The position numbers and the translations under genes were made by a program. From contig JTDE01021483.1 of assembly GCA_014338405.1 (NCBI GenBank), positions 1 through 64,000 on the forward strand: a stretch of DNA of 64,000 nt, given 5' to 3'. Position 1 is the first letter of the stretch, and every line of letters begins with the position of its first letter. Source of the stretch: Paragonimus skrjabini miyazakii. Its lineage: Eukaryota > Platyhelminthes > Trematoda > Plagiorchiida > Troglotrematidae. Under the pieces are notes generated by a model that was not told the origin of the DNA, made no database searches, and was given only the letters and a program-made list of their open reading frames with translations. Below are positions 25,319 through 37,289 of the stretch, piece by piece.

Positions 25319-26195
25319 CATTTAAACTATTGTGTTTCACGTTATAACTTATCACCTATAAACACCGAGCTACAGTTACCTACCCGAACATAATCTCCAA
25401 ATTACATACAACGGCTATTCTGTAACCCTTCCGGTTAACGAATTCCTATCATGACACAGTGAAATCACGAGATACGAAAAGTAGTTGGTTGGTTTGGACA
25501 CATTAAGCTAGTCTCTTTCTATTCTACAAACCATAGATAAATGTTATTGAGTTCTGTGTTCACTGGAATGTAACTATTCTAAATTCTGTTGAACTTGCAC
25601 GTCCCTCAAGGGCGTAATACAAAAGAAATTTTATTTATTCATGATATGCGATGTTTCAAATCTAGGTCGTCCGTTCACAATTGGCTTTGTGATTCCTTAA
25701 CTTAATCAAGCGAAACCAGCTTAGCTGGAATTTGGACAGTGAGTACCGAACAAGACGCTTGTACATTCGCCGGTCGGTCACAGAGCAGCATCTCTGTTGA
25801 TCAGTGTGAAAGAAATGAACGTTTGGAAATTCATCTCATCACCTGATCTAGAAAAAGTAGTGGAGCTGACAGGCGCTATCAAGTCTTTCAGTTAATTTTT
25901 ATGCGCCATCCCCAAGTTCCACATTAGTAGTCACAAAAGCTTATCAACTTATAGTGTGTACTCAAGTCTGGGACCACTTATAATGGACTGGCTAGCTTTT
26001 CGTGATAGTGACCGTTACGACGTTTTTCAATTCATTGGGTGACTACAGCGATCCGGACTTCTACATTGTTATCAGCATCAAAACCTACACTGTCCATAGT
26101 ATACTGAGCTTTATGAGCACATTGGCAGTTAGTGATTCTTTGTCGAAACGGAACTCACATTTCAATGGAGTCACAAGGCCTTCTGGCGTGGTCGT
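25319..26195. other. intron sequence, nothing recognised
   Basis: Non-coding sequence between the hammerhead SINE and the LTR-like repeat. Only short frames without motifs are seen. Confidence 0.4.
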
Positions 26196-26196
26196 G

Positions 26197-26704
26197 TGGT
26201 GCATACTGTGGTGGACTGTTAGGCAGGAGGTGCGAGTATTCTAACTCTCGGCGGAATACCTCAACGCAGGGAGGAAGTGCGTTCAAAAACCCACAGCGAG
26301 TGGATTGAGGACGTCCTGGGCGACCGAATGAGTCATCGCTCGACCGGATCGGACCAACGGGCTAGAAATGGCAGCCAAATCGGAGGTGTGATTATTCCAA
26401 CACTCACAGGAATATCTCGACAAGGTCGTGGAGTACGGTCAAAGCCCACAGTGGGTGGATGGTGGACAACGCGGGCGACCGGACGAGCTATCGCTCGACG
26501 AAATTGGACCAACGGACGAGGAATGGCAGGCGGAAAACCCCGCGATAGAAGGCGCCCATCAAACACGTAAGCTGGGCAGAAGTGCACACGACGTGTTATG
26601 GACTGGAATTGTGATTCAAAATCGCAAGCGCGCGTATGGCGTGGTAACTAGCGTGATGGACAATAAAGATTGCGCTTTATTGAACGCCTTTTCGCTACAA
26701 TATA
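26197..26704 (+). repeat. LTR-like GC-rich repeat, copy 1 (possible solo LTR)
   Basis: This block is clearly richer in G+C than its surroundings and matches the inverted copy at 32.13-32.67 kb over its whole length, from 'CATACTGTGGTGGA' to 'CGCCTTTTCGCTACAATA'. It begins TGTGG and ends CTACA, and carries AATAAA in a perfect hairpin (CAATAAAG, 6-nt loop, CTTTATTG; 26661-26682) just before its end. These are the features of an LTR with its poly(A) signal. Inside, two segments about 155 bases apart are related ('CCCACAG.G.GTGGAT..' through 'GACCAACGG'). Overlapping frames on both strands are by-products of the G+C content. Confidence 0.6.
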
Positions 26705-27840
26705 TCTGCTTCAGCCATCTGGCCACAATCAAGAACAGTTCTACAAGTAGAAGAGTACTATTTTAGTTCCATTCTCATTGGGATTTTGAGTTTCTTAAGG
26801 GATTTTCGACATTCTAACGTTGTTATCATCATAGATAGTACAGAAACGGGGATCCTGAGCTGTGGTTATACGAGCTACTGGTGTTCTGTTCTGTCTAGAC
26901 CTTCCTAATGAATTGTGGATTTGGGAGTGTTTGTCATGGATAGGTAAGTGGGTTCGTTAGAATAAGTCCATCGCACAAGAACACCAAGAAGCCAGTAATC
27001 ATGGATGATAGCTTATGCCTTCATCTGTTGAAGAAATCTGTCTGCAAATATACTCCCTTGAATTAATCGATGTACAAATCATCGAACGGAAAGCCCGATA
27101 GTTTGATTTTCAACGTTTGGCTTACACAAGCCGGAAACACGCAATATACGTTTGTGGACAACCAACGGATCAGATTCGGATAGTAATCACTAACTTACTT
27201 CACAATTAAAACCGTCTCCTGTTTCAGATTCACTGCAATTTTGGTTGACTGCATTCACATCTTGGAGTCAATCAGCTAGATGATACTTTACAAATACCGT
27301 TCATTCTTTAGGTGATATATTTCAGCACGAATTCACCATAGCCACTTGTGCACCTGACTAGACATCATATCTTGTGCATCATACTAGGTCAGACACGAAA
27401 CAAACGGGTTTATCAGTACACCCCTCAATAAAATTGTGACGACAGGTCAGGCTTTTGTTAATTTTGTAAATGTACTGTCCAATTTTATAACTTCTCGTTT
27501 ACCACTGTCCAGAATAATAATTGAGCAAAATCTTCAGAACTATTCTTTGGTGGATTTATTATATTCGGCTAGCTCTGTAGCATGTAGCGGCTGACCGCAA
27601 CAAAATTACGGTGACAGTCTATGTAATTTGGGCGCCTACAGGCCCTTTTTGAATGAACTCTAAACCATTTGTCAAAACCGTCAGTTAATTGACTACATTT
27701 GATTGCTTACTGTGAGCGCGTTGACTAGTTAGTAAGACCCATACAATGGGCAACACCATGAGCTGAAACTTTGATTTACTCTTTCGTGTTTTTTAACACA
27801 CTAAGAGACCGTAATCTGGCACAGCTGAAAAGAGGAAAGT
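26705..27840. other. intron sequence, nothing recognised
   Basis: AT-rich non-coding sequence without motifs or repeats that I can identify. Confidence 0.4.
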
Positions 27841-27844
27841 CATG

Positions 27845-28480
27845 TCATCAGCCTCGTCATTATTAATAAAAGCAATAAATCAGTGGTTCTTGCTAACTTT
27901 TAATTGCCATGCAACTATGGAAGATAGAGCAAATGTTGACCATCAGGCAAAAGAAAAGACAGAGAGGTCTAACTACCGAAAATAACCACATCAAGGTGCC
28001 TACGTACATAGCAAACAAACGACCGGGCCATAAATACAAGTGAGGTGTTACTAGTACAAAAATCTTTCTACAACTTTCATTGTCCCACATCATTCAATGT
28101 ATTCATTTCTCAGACAATTCAGTCAAACAACGATAACATTCACATCACTGATCCAGACTGGCCACCGTCCTACCTGACATCTTTATGCACCGATTTTGTG
28201 AGTCGCGGCGCTTATGCCCAGGAGACTAACCCAACTTACAATGGCCAACACCTTGGTTAACGACATCATTTCTCAGTGCCAAGTCATCGTCTTTCTCCCT
28301 TTCATCTTGTGCTAATCGATCTCAGCATCGAAAAAGAGTGCTCGGTGTGGCCGACAACTAGTTGTCATCCCTGTTACATGGTTATAGTACTCGGACTTGG
28401 GGACTTCGAATGACTCTAGGAATCCTGCCTGAATTGAGATCTTCCGCGTAAGTAACAAGAATACGACTTCGACTGATTCC
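27845..28480 (-). mobile_element. RTE-like LINE, 3' end fragment (subfamily B)
   Basis: It aligns by eye with the copy at 11.0 kb: a triplet-like tail at 27848-27870, the blocks 'AATCAGTGGTTCTTGCTAACTTTTAATTGCCATGCAAC' and 'CCACATCAAGGTGCCTACG', then a decayed coding end containing the complement of 'GTGCTCGGTGTGG'. Coding potential on the minus strand is destroyed by frameshifts. Confidence 0.65.
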
Positions 28481-28789
28481 AGTAAGCAGTTGTTATTCAC
28501 GGGACTAGTACACTGATTTATAGATATACATCAGTGTTAAAGCAATCGGAGTTCGTCAGTGACTCATATCAATGGAACGTGCAACTTCACAAACTGGTAC
28601 AATCCAGAACAAAGAACTTGGCGAAAAACGGAAGACATAACGTTGAAACCTTTTGTCCAATCCTGACGTTGTATCCTAAAGCGAAGTCGGACTGGTCCGC
28701 TACCAGAATGTCAATTGTGTCGGTGCTTGGGCAAGAGATGAATAGAAATGGTTCTCACCACATTTTTTTCCTCGAGAAGACCATGCATT

Positions 28790-29480
28790 CCAGATTGCAA
28801 AGAATGGTAACCTCCGCTGATCGAACTCTTCGGGTGCAGGACATCTTGGTTCGTTCACTACTTTGTTTTCATTGCTTCGAAACTGTGTCTGGTCAGTGTA
28901 TCACCGATGAAATGGGGAATTATACAATTCAACGACTTTTACCATTATACTACCTAGCTTGCGGGTGATTGGTCCTTTGACAGGTAGAAAGTCGTTTCTA
29001 CGAAAGTATATATACCCATCAAAGCAATGCTTTCATGCGACCGGATTTGAATAACATCACTAGACACCTCTTCATTGTGCAATGGCTGCGTTCGTGTACT
29101 GAAGCAGAAAGTTATTGAGAAACACATCCAATCCAACAACTGTTTTGGGATTAGTAGAACTCACGACAGTTTTTAACGTTTTCAGACACTTTTCGGTTGC
29201 ACCGTTAGAACACGAATGCTGAGGTGCCGTTCGGGAACGACAAAATCTGATGCCGTCAAGCCGTTGCTTCATTTTAGCGGGACAAAAGTGTGATCCGTTG
29301 TCTGTCACCAAGACCACCGGAATTCCTTCCCGACTGAAACGTCTACGAAATGCTTGCATGGTAAATGACGTCGAGGGTGAAGTTGTTACAAACACTCCCA
29401 GCCACCGTGAGCACGGATCTGGCAAAACTAGAGTGTAATATTTGCCAAGAAGTGGTCCACGATAGTATGTATACACACGT
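28790..29480 (-). pseudogene. Ty3/gypsy-type retrotransposon integrase remnant
   Basis: The minus-strand frame 29476-29072 (134 codons) covers the core of a gypsy-type integrase: 'GPLLGKYYTLVLPDPCSRW' (first catalytic Asp), 'PVVLVTDNGSHF' (second Asp), then 'CSNGATEKCLKTLKT' (Glu). This is the D,D-35-E arrangement of retroviral-type integrases, followed by 'LDVFLNNFLLQYTNAA'. After a stop, broken frames down to about 28790 keep traces of the C-terminal domain ('YIYFRRNDFLPVKGPIT' and an 'HR..TD' end). Integrase inserts the cDNA copy. I found no reverse transcriptase, RNase H or flanking direct LTR pair, so this is a fragment. Confidence 0.8.
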
Positions 29481-32120
29481 TGGTAGGTAACGTGGTAGGA
29501 GACTGTCTGGTCAGAGCGTCCAGTTCTTTGGCGTCATGTTTATGTTGTGGAGATAGGAACCGCAGTTCATTGCGATGCTCTTAGTATCCGAACTTATCTC
29601 CGGTCGTCAACACACTTGTCAAGCCTATGATTTCATTTTCTCCACGCCCCACTGTCCTTTATGCAACTCGTCTAATACCGCCTTTTCTAGCGGCGGTGGA
29701 ATGAATACTTAATCTCTCCGACACACCACACCCTCAGGTTGTACTGACACTTCCTTTCGGTTCTAGGATAGTGCTGACTGTTTCTTTTCAGGGATTAATG
29801 ACCAACACCTGTACATCGCGACAATTACCGTACGTGGTTAAACAAAACGACACTATAGCATTTAGTATGAATTTAGTTTTTATCTTCGTATGTCATTTGT
29901 TTACTGATCCACCTTTGGTGATGGCGTATTTTGTGTAACGTGAACAACTAGGAGTCACATACATTTGGGTAAGAAAGAGTTACTGGTGATTGCCCATTAT
30001 TCAGTAAGATTCATTTAGACCATGAGCACAGAATCAACTAACAACAGTAACCCGTTGTTTTCACTGTGTATGATTAGGTATTTCGTGAGTTTACACACAT
30101 CTAAGGCAGAGGCAGTATGCTTCACACAGATGATCCGTCTCAAGTGAGCATTGCGAATCACTTTGACCATTCTTTGTTCACTTGTGTAAACTTAACTAGT
30201 TGTACCACGAGAATTTTGTTGCTTTTCGACAAGTTCCGACTCACACGGACGGACTGATATCAAACAATGCTGGCCGTCGATGGCTGAGGTTACTTGCATT
30301 CATCAGGTGACAGCAGTGAAGTAAAACTGCGGATATTCTGCATCAGAATCGAACGGCTTCAATCCGTACTGTTCTAGGAGTGCACAAATCTGAACGATTG
30401 GATCATGTGATGAGGGTGTCAGGTGGTGCTCTACCATCTTAAGCTTTTCATGCGGAGTCACCTTTCTTTGTTATCACATATTTTTTCTCACTGCGTCAAA
30501 TCGATCCGTCCTTTTGTGGTTAGCCTGCAAAATAGCAAACACTCGCCACGGCCCCGGAAGAGATTTTTTCAAGCGGTCTGTCAAAGTTGTCCGATGAATA
30601 ATGGCTTATATCACTACCCAGAGATAATCTATACTTCTGACGCCTAGTTGAAGGTTATGGGTACGATTCTGTTGATATGTGTGATACTGATGTGACACGT
30701 CAAACTGAATGCAGTTGTTTGCCATTCATTTGACGATCACCGAAAGTGATTGTTTGCAGTGCACTGCGGATGCTGAAGCAGACTGGCATACGGTGTGAGA
30801 TGGACAAATACTGATGTGAGAGTAGAGTACTAAATGCATTCACTTGTGGGTTAGTTACTGTATATTGTGTTTTCTTTATGAGGTAAAGCCTCATGACCTA
30901 CACTGGCAGGGACAGGAAGCGTCAAGACTGATGATTAATAGCTGAGTTCAGCGAGGCGAGATCTGATGTCGTTTGACCGAGCCATCTGTGGAATAAGAAG
31001 GTTTACTGAGATGAAACTACATGGAGACTGTTGTTTAGATGTAGTTCTACTCCCACTCACTTAGTTGTTTGAGATGGGCGATTGTTTTTGTTTAAACATT
31101 TTTCCCCCCACGTAATCTAGGGCTGCTTTGTTCTCCCATCCCATGTTGGAACGACTTCCAGTCATTGGTATTCTGCTGTCGTCCACACTGAGAAGAATGC
31201 AGCCAAGAACAGTTGAGTAGTAGTGTTACGCGCTGAACTACGTTTATTGTATTTCAATGGATTTAAACGAGGTAGACTGTCTTTCTCCGGGACACTACGC
31301 AATATCTGCTGGGTCCGTTTTGAGCTTATTGATGTTTCGTGGGGCGGTTTGGCGATTCATCTTGGGCTTTTGATTAATCCAGTATGTTAACCAGTCGGTC
31401 TTCCTGATATACTTTTTCAAAAGAATATAAATCATACGCATATTGTAAAGTATACATAGTTTGTTATCCGGAACCGCACAGATATTGCGCACTGACAGGG
31501 ACAAAGACACGCTAACAGAAAAAGGGATAAAGGTTTTTTTGAAAGCTGTCAAAAATGGGATCCACCAACAAGTAACATGGAATTTGATCAATATAAATTG
31601 CACACCAGTCTCGGTTGGTAGCAGTTTTTGCATTCAAGTAAATGGTTCAGTCGGTCACTTCGGGAAAAGAAGTACAGCAGTTAAGTTTTTGCCTCTTAAA
31701 AGGTAGTCCAATAGTGAACATCCTTGCGTAACCGAAAGTTGTCGGTCAGAAATTCTTTTTTGAATGCGAATGGTATCCAGTTTATAAAAATGAGGCCTTC
31801 AGTAGTACAGTGAGTTGTTCTATTGTGTTAACAACGTTTCATACACATAGCACTTGCTGATAGGCCTTGATATACCACCAGAATACATTCATTCCAATAG
31901 TTATTTCCCGCAATATCACGACACATATCATGTTCATGTGTGATCACAAGGCTTGTAAAGGTATTGTGATAGCCTTGTTGTAACTGTGGGTCGTCCAAAC
32001 AGAAATCGCTCACTTCAATTCATTGAGGCGGACTTTTCAACGATCTTGGTGAATTTACTAAGCCTTGTTCAAATCAGTTTGAAAGACTGAGGTTGCATTT
32101 CACTTTAACACAGCCTGAAC
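29481..32120. other. no intact gene; possible decayed LTR-element sequence
   Basis: On the minus strand the part up to about 29800 may hold a decayed upstream region of the gypsy element, but I can read no further domain. The rest has only short frames. The frames at 31295-31633 (minus) and 31461-31706 (plus) have no motif. Confidence 0.35.
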
Positions 32121-32128
32121 CTGGACGT

Positions 32129-32670
32129 ATTGTAGCGAAAAGGCGTCCAGTAAAGCACAATCTTTATTGTCCAGCTCGCTAGTTCACATGCTACGCGCGT
32201 GCTCGCGTTTATGAGTCAGCATTCCAGTCCACAACACGCCCAGGTTTCCGCTCACGCGTCGTGCGCACTTCTGCCCGGTTTATGTGCGTGATCGGCACCG
32301 TCTATCGGGGGGTTTTCCGCCTACCATTCTTCGTCTGTTGGTCCGATTCCGTTGAGCAATGGTTCATCCGGTCGCTCGTGTTGTCCTCCATCTATCCACA
32401 GTGAGCTTTGACTGACCTCCACGAGATATTCCCCCGAGTGTTGGAATAATCGAGCCTCTGATTTGGTCGTCCACCTTATTTTGTGTGCCATGTCTCGGCC
32501 GTTGGTCCGATCCGATCGAGCGACGACTCATCTGATTGCCCCTGTTGCCCGCCCTCCGATCGTTGAGGCTTTGTAGACGCGCCTCCTCCTCCCCCCCCGC
32601 GTTGAGGCATTCCGCCGAATGTTTGAATACTCGCCCCTCCGGCCTGACAATCCACCACAGTATGACTGAT
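32129..32670 (-). repeat. LTR-like GC-rich repeat, copy 2 (inverted relative to copy 1)
   Basis: The minus strand reproduces copy 1 from 'CATACTGTGGTGGATTG' to 'CGCTACAATA', including the AATAAA stem-loop (32148-32169, here with one or more mismatches). Its orientation equals that of the gypsy integrase remnant at 28.8-29.5 kb, so it could be that element's 5' LTR. However, no tRNA primer-binding site is obvious just inside the CTACA end. Long frames across it (32364-32702 minus, 32536-33084 plus) are not credible genes. Confidence 0.6.
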
Positions 32671-35428
32671 TTCTTCAGTTTTCTCCAACTAGTTATAACC
32701 AAAACGTCCGTAACAGTACAAACCTGTCTGCACCGTTGTCACCGCTATGTGCATCGTCACCCTGAGACATCTGTGGCTCAAACGTGCACACCATGCTCAA
32801 CCCTTGTAATCGAGTTCACTGTACTGACGTTGATGAATTTTCGTGAACTAGAACGATACAGAAAGAACCAAAGTAACCAGTCACTTGTTTATGACTGTCA
32901 GTTAACGAAGTTCGCTATGAAGGTATTCACTTGCAGTATTTCCGTAGTATCGGCCGATGACAGCAATTTCATTTATAATGGTGACAGTGACGCTGAGGTT
33001 GATGATTATTGTGCGTATGACTGCATTTATCTGCTTGCCTGCTTCAGTCTGCTCCATTCCGTTACCCAACCTTCTTCTCATTAGTATACTGTCTCACATG
33101 GCTTAGCTCTTATTTCACTGGCTGTGGTGAACACTTAGGAATGCTTTCACTGTTCGACACAAATTTTTCTCAAATGCACTGAAAATAACGTGATCGATCG
33201 CTTGAAACAGTCTACACGATTATGCTATTACACATCCATTCCTTGGAAGGAAACTGGGAACGTTGCGTTGACGAAGCCATTAACCGCAAGAGGGTACAGA
33301 TGACCGTATTTGGGGTGTTCTTTCACGAGACGGGGTTACTGAGGCGACCTTGAATCAGGTTTGGAAACTGGCCGGAACAAGAGAGGAAACTTACCCATGT
33401 TCTAGGATTTCGAGAAACACTGTCAATCGAAATTTGTAATTTACAGACAAGATATTCTACTTATAATCCTCGTAAAATCGGAGGTTGGTTTTGCTCTTGT
33501 TGCGGAAATACGGCACAATGTTCAACTTTAATTTCTGTCCTAATCACTCAGTGATATGTAGCAGTTGGCGTTAAATAGAACATAACGCTCGTTGCTGTTC
33601 CTCGGATTTTTCTCATATTGAACATGTCTCCACTAGTTTTACTACCGATGGTACCCAAGCCTCCTAGCTGTCCACTTCACTGGTGGTAGTGGTATTAGGA
33701 CAGAATGCGATAATCTCCCTCGAGTTTATTTCGTTGTTTCCCGGGATGTTCGTTTGTATAGTTGACGCATTCTTTTGGAAGGTTAGTTACCCAGACCTGT
33801 CCAAGGTGTCAAACATTGAAATTGCTTGTAGTCAACGTGTTACACCATTTGTTATTGCTCAACTATGTATAAGTCCTTTGGAGAAACGGGACTCTGTTTA
33901 AATCAAGTCAAGTTATGCGTTTCTATTAATATGGTAGAAACAGTCATTTGCTGTTAATTTGGAGAGGGTGTCCTCTTAACAATAAGTTACTTGATGGGCT
34001 CGCACAGTGGCTGTAAGAACACGAGACACGAGCATAATCTGTGAAACTGAAACGAAGCAACCAACAAGTGAACGCTTGTCGACCCCATCCATCTGTCGGT
34101 CCAGCAATGTTGATGAAGCACTTAAACTACTGGAACTAACCCACTTGCAGACTTTCACTTACCCGCGTTGATCCACAAGAGAGCATAGGGATAAGTAGTA
34201 ATAAGTAGTAGGGATAAGTAGAGCGGTAGCCAAACTAGAATGCCACTCGATGTGTGACTGACATACAGCGAGCGGAGGCTGCGTTAGATGTGGGTTACAT
34301 TCCGCCTGACGAGTTGCTTCATCCACACCGTTGAGTAATCTATTCCCCACTGTTCAGTTATCTCACATGACTTGATTCTTATTTCAACAGTTCCCGCGGC
34401 AACACTTGTGCGTTTGTCATCCAATGGCACAGTGCCCCACAAAATTTCGTTTGCTGTTGCTGCTGCCGATCCTGATGACGTTAAAATGTCAGTTTACCAT
34501 CAACGACTTGAACAATTCTAACGTATTTGTAACCAAATACTATGCTTGTTCTAGCTAGGTTAAGTAACCTTAGCACGTCTAATAACAAATCAATAAATGA
34601 TAGATGAAATATGTATGCATTGGTTGTGCCAGTTAAAACATTTGGCAGACGGGATGAGTCATACTAACGTGCAGCCACCATCAGAATCAGGCAGCCCGCA
34701 TTCTACTGTCTGGTTGTGCTGTTTGAATACCCTGAGTAGAACGAATTGCTGCTGGCGATCCGTCTCTAGTCAAATGGTTTAACTTTTGTAAAATTGTGTG
34801 TTACCTGTCAGTATTTCCGATACTCGGGGACCACAAGTCTCCGATAAGCGTGTGTCCTGTATCAAGCTGGTGTGTAGCTCTTGAGAGAATTGTGAAACGC
34901 ATATTTTGCGCTTCAAGGGAGTTTGTTGATCTGGACGCGTTATCAGTGTTGATAATTGCTCAAATAGATTTAGTGCACAATTGTTGCGTGGACTCAATGG
35001 CCACGTCATTTGCCTGGTAGAGCAACAGTTTCATGTTTTTTGGCTTGACTTTTACTGTAAAATATTCCTCTCTGGTTTAATACTATAGTATATTCCATAC
35101 AATCAACCTCTCCGGTTGATCTCGTGATCGCCAGTATTCTGCACAGTGCTAATGTACTCAATTCCTCCAATAGACACTAAAGTGTACTAACAGTCGAAAA
35201 GAGTATTTTCAAGTGCTGCAGACTGTACTGATGCAAGTAGTAATTAAACTGATTGAACCGATGGGTTGTGTGGATAGTTCATGCAAGCGTACATTTACAC
35301 AATTAACTGCCAACGAGATGGCCATGTTACGTCTTTACAATGGCTTTTTAGGGGTACTACTCAAAATTATGTAAAACCTCCCGTCAGCATGCAACTAAAT
35401 TGTTCGTTGTTTCGTTTTTTTCATTCAG
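32671..35428. other. intron sequence, nothing recognised
   Basis: AT-rich sequence with short frames only. A small imperfect repeat of 'GGGATAAGTAGTA' units lies at about 34187-34222. Confidence 0.4.
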
Positions 35429-35629
35429 CCTATAACACCAATTGTGGAGACGGTAAAAGAGCCAAGATCCGAAACCAACCACATCAGTCCGAATGAATGT
35501 GCAGATGATCAGGAACGCATGGATTCGTTGAAAAAACCGCAGCGTGTCACGGGTATTGGTTTGGGCAACATTTTCAGCGGCCAGCCTATACAACTTAAGC
35601 AGACGTCACTGAAAGATGTCATGAAGGAG
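35429..35629 (+). CDS. CIN85/CD2AP-like adaptor, linker exon with GIG-G-IF motif
   Basis: The exon is bounded by a pyrimidine-rich acceptor (GTTTTTTTCATTCAG|CC) and a strong donor (GAG|GTGAGC). It is 201 bases, phase 0 at both ends, and encodes 67 residues. The segment 'KKPQRVTGIGLGNIFSGQPI' followed by 'QLKQTSLKDVMKE' matches the conserved linker of CD2AP and Cindr ('GIGFGDIF', followed after a short spacer by a basic '.KLR' stretch), which sits between the second and third SH3 domains. The first part (VKEPRSETN...DDQERMDSL) is acidic linker of low conservation. Phase 0 at the start would allow direct joining to the SH3-A exon. The phase-0 end cannot join directly to the SH3 exon at 49878. 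Confidence 0.82.
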
Positions 35630-36620
35630 GTGAGCTTAATCAACGCGATTTAAGTTCGTGTGTTACTCCAATTTGAAGTATCTTGGCCACTGCTACCCAT
35701 AATGAATGGTAACTCCAATAGATCAATGTTGCGAGCTGGTATATTTCACGGATCTCATCAAGAGTCTCACTGAGGTTTCCGGCCAGCGAAATTCCTATTG
35801 ACTTGTATGTGGATGAAGCGTTAATTCCAGCAGAAAAATGATTGTGCTTTTTCTGTAAAATAACATCAACATCACTGCATACTAAGCTGTCTTCAAATAA
35901 TCGATTGTGAACATCTATTTTCAACTGCACATCCGATGACACCGAGGCATAGGCAACGAGGAGGCTATGGAGGCGCATATGAAAGCAGTCAATTCACCCT
36001 TTCGTAAATTCACAGACTCAGACGTCTAAGCTGTGTACACATTGATTGTCCGTAATGACCCACACGGCGTACGCCGTAGCCAAGTGGTGTAAGGTCCGAG
36101 GCAAACAAACGATAACTTCGCTATCTAATTTATTTACTACAGATAATGTTTATCTCACAGGTTTGGACTCCTAAAGACGTTAGGAGATGTTTTAGCTAAT
36201 CAGGCCCAGTTGCTTGGATGATACTATGGTATAACAGAGAATTGAAAACATTTAATGAAGCAGGACATTGTCTAATAGGACAATGTCTAATAAGTATCGT
36301 AAGATTGAATGTTTGAGTTTGGGTGTTAAGGCTTCCAGTAAGTTAATACCATTCTTTCCTCTTTTTGTTCCTTCGCTAAAGTGTGCTTTTCGTTACGTGG
36401 TTGTATAGAAGTTAAGCGATATTGTCATTCACGCGAGTACTGCTGTTTTTAATGAATGTGTTGAAAAACATTGAAGATCAATGGTTTCCATACTTCAAAA
36501 ATTTGAAGTTAACGGTATCCTGTTCGACATTTATTCGAATGGCGTTCAATTTGTGCTACCAGAACATTGCTGGCAAGCGAATATGGCTGAGCGTTGACAT
36601 ATTATGATTCAGTCATGCTT
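35630..36620. other. intron sequence, nothing recognised
   Basis: The 112-codon minus-strand frame (35640-35978) has no recognisable motif. The rest is AT-rich non-coding DNA. Confidence 0.4.
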
Positions 36621-36625
36621 AATAT

Positions 36626-36872
36626 GAGGTCAGTGACACAGTGGTCAACACGGTTGCCTCAAGCAAGCGTGATCGGAGTTCTAGTCGTGGTCGTGGCAAG
36701 GAGATACACTACTGACGAACTCTAATGAGGGTGAAACTCGAGTCTAGTGCTTCTTCTTTGCAAAAACGGGCCGACTAGAAAGTCCATGGGAATGTGACAA
36801 CTGCGATTAGTTGTGGATGATATTCAATCCGTATGAAAACCAAAATCCCCCACTACCCATTGGTGATTAAGC
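36626..36872 (+). repeat. hammerhead-ribozyme SINE, copy H2 (complete)
   Basis: The tRNA-like head has 'GACACAGTGGTCAACACGG' (A-box position) and 'GGAGTTCTAGTC' (B-box position), with 'GAGGTCAGTG' at the start as in the other copies. The hammerhead is complete at 36707-36749, and the family tail 'GTTGTGGATGATATTCAATCC...CCCCCACTACCCATTGGTGATT' follows. About 247 bases long. This is one of the best-preserved copies, with every core base of the ribozyme present. Confidence 0.82.
36707..36749 (+). ncRNA. hammerhead ribozyme (in SINE copy H2)
   Basis: Reading 5' to 3': CACTA (stem I), CTGACGA (core), ACTCT-AATG-AGGGT (stem II, 5 bp with one G-T wobble), GAAA (core), CTCGAG (stem III, self-complementary), TC (cleavage expected after this C at 36744), TAGTG (stem I partner, 5 bp perfect). 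This matches the type I hammerhead consensus CUGANGA/stem II/GAAA/stem III/NUH. The very short palindromic stem III suggests action as a dimer, as proposed for other minimal hammerheads. Activity is inferred, not shown. Confidence 0.8.
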
Positions 36873-37289
36873 ATAGTATTAGTTTTGTCTGAAGTGGAAT
36901 TTTTTCACTTTTTTTGGTAGTATGAAATGTTTACTTTTTTTAACCGGCTTTGAACTGTGCGATTCGCAGGAAGTTCATCCGCAGCTGTCGAAAATTACTC
37001 TGTTTATCAGTGGGCATCCCACAGCTGATGCCCTATATCTTAGGCGTGTTTGACTCTCTAGTAACATCATGTACTCTTTGACCTTCTGTACTTTCCTGTG
37101 AAAGTCTGAAACATGTCTCTGATATATGCAACTGAATTTGCACTTCTACTACGGTTGCGGTCATTAAGATGTCACAAGGAACCTTCTAGTCGTCTAGACG
37201 GCCTGGAGATAACGTCGCAGTATATTGTTTTGGTCTAAAAACGTTGCACTATAGACGTTCCATATGGTGCTTCCTTCGACAGCTATCAT

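Noticed and set aside
26277..26766. Overlapping 80-110-codon ORFs on both strands
   Set aside because: All lie in the GC-rich LTR-like repeat, whose composition and internal duplication give open frames on both strands.
28534..28968. 144-codon plus-strand ORF
   Set aside because: It lies opposite the decayed C-terminal part of the gypsy integrase on the minus strand, so it is most simply an antisense shadow. It has no motif of its own.
26197..32670. A single complete gypsy element bounded by the two GC-rich repeats
   Set aside because: The two repeats are inverted relative to each other, while the LTRs of one element must be direct. At most one belongs to the integrase fragment between them.
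32536..33084. 182-codon plus-strand ORF
   Set aside because: Its first third is the complement of the GC-rich LTR-like repeat and the rest has no domain. The length comes from stop-poor repeat sequence.
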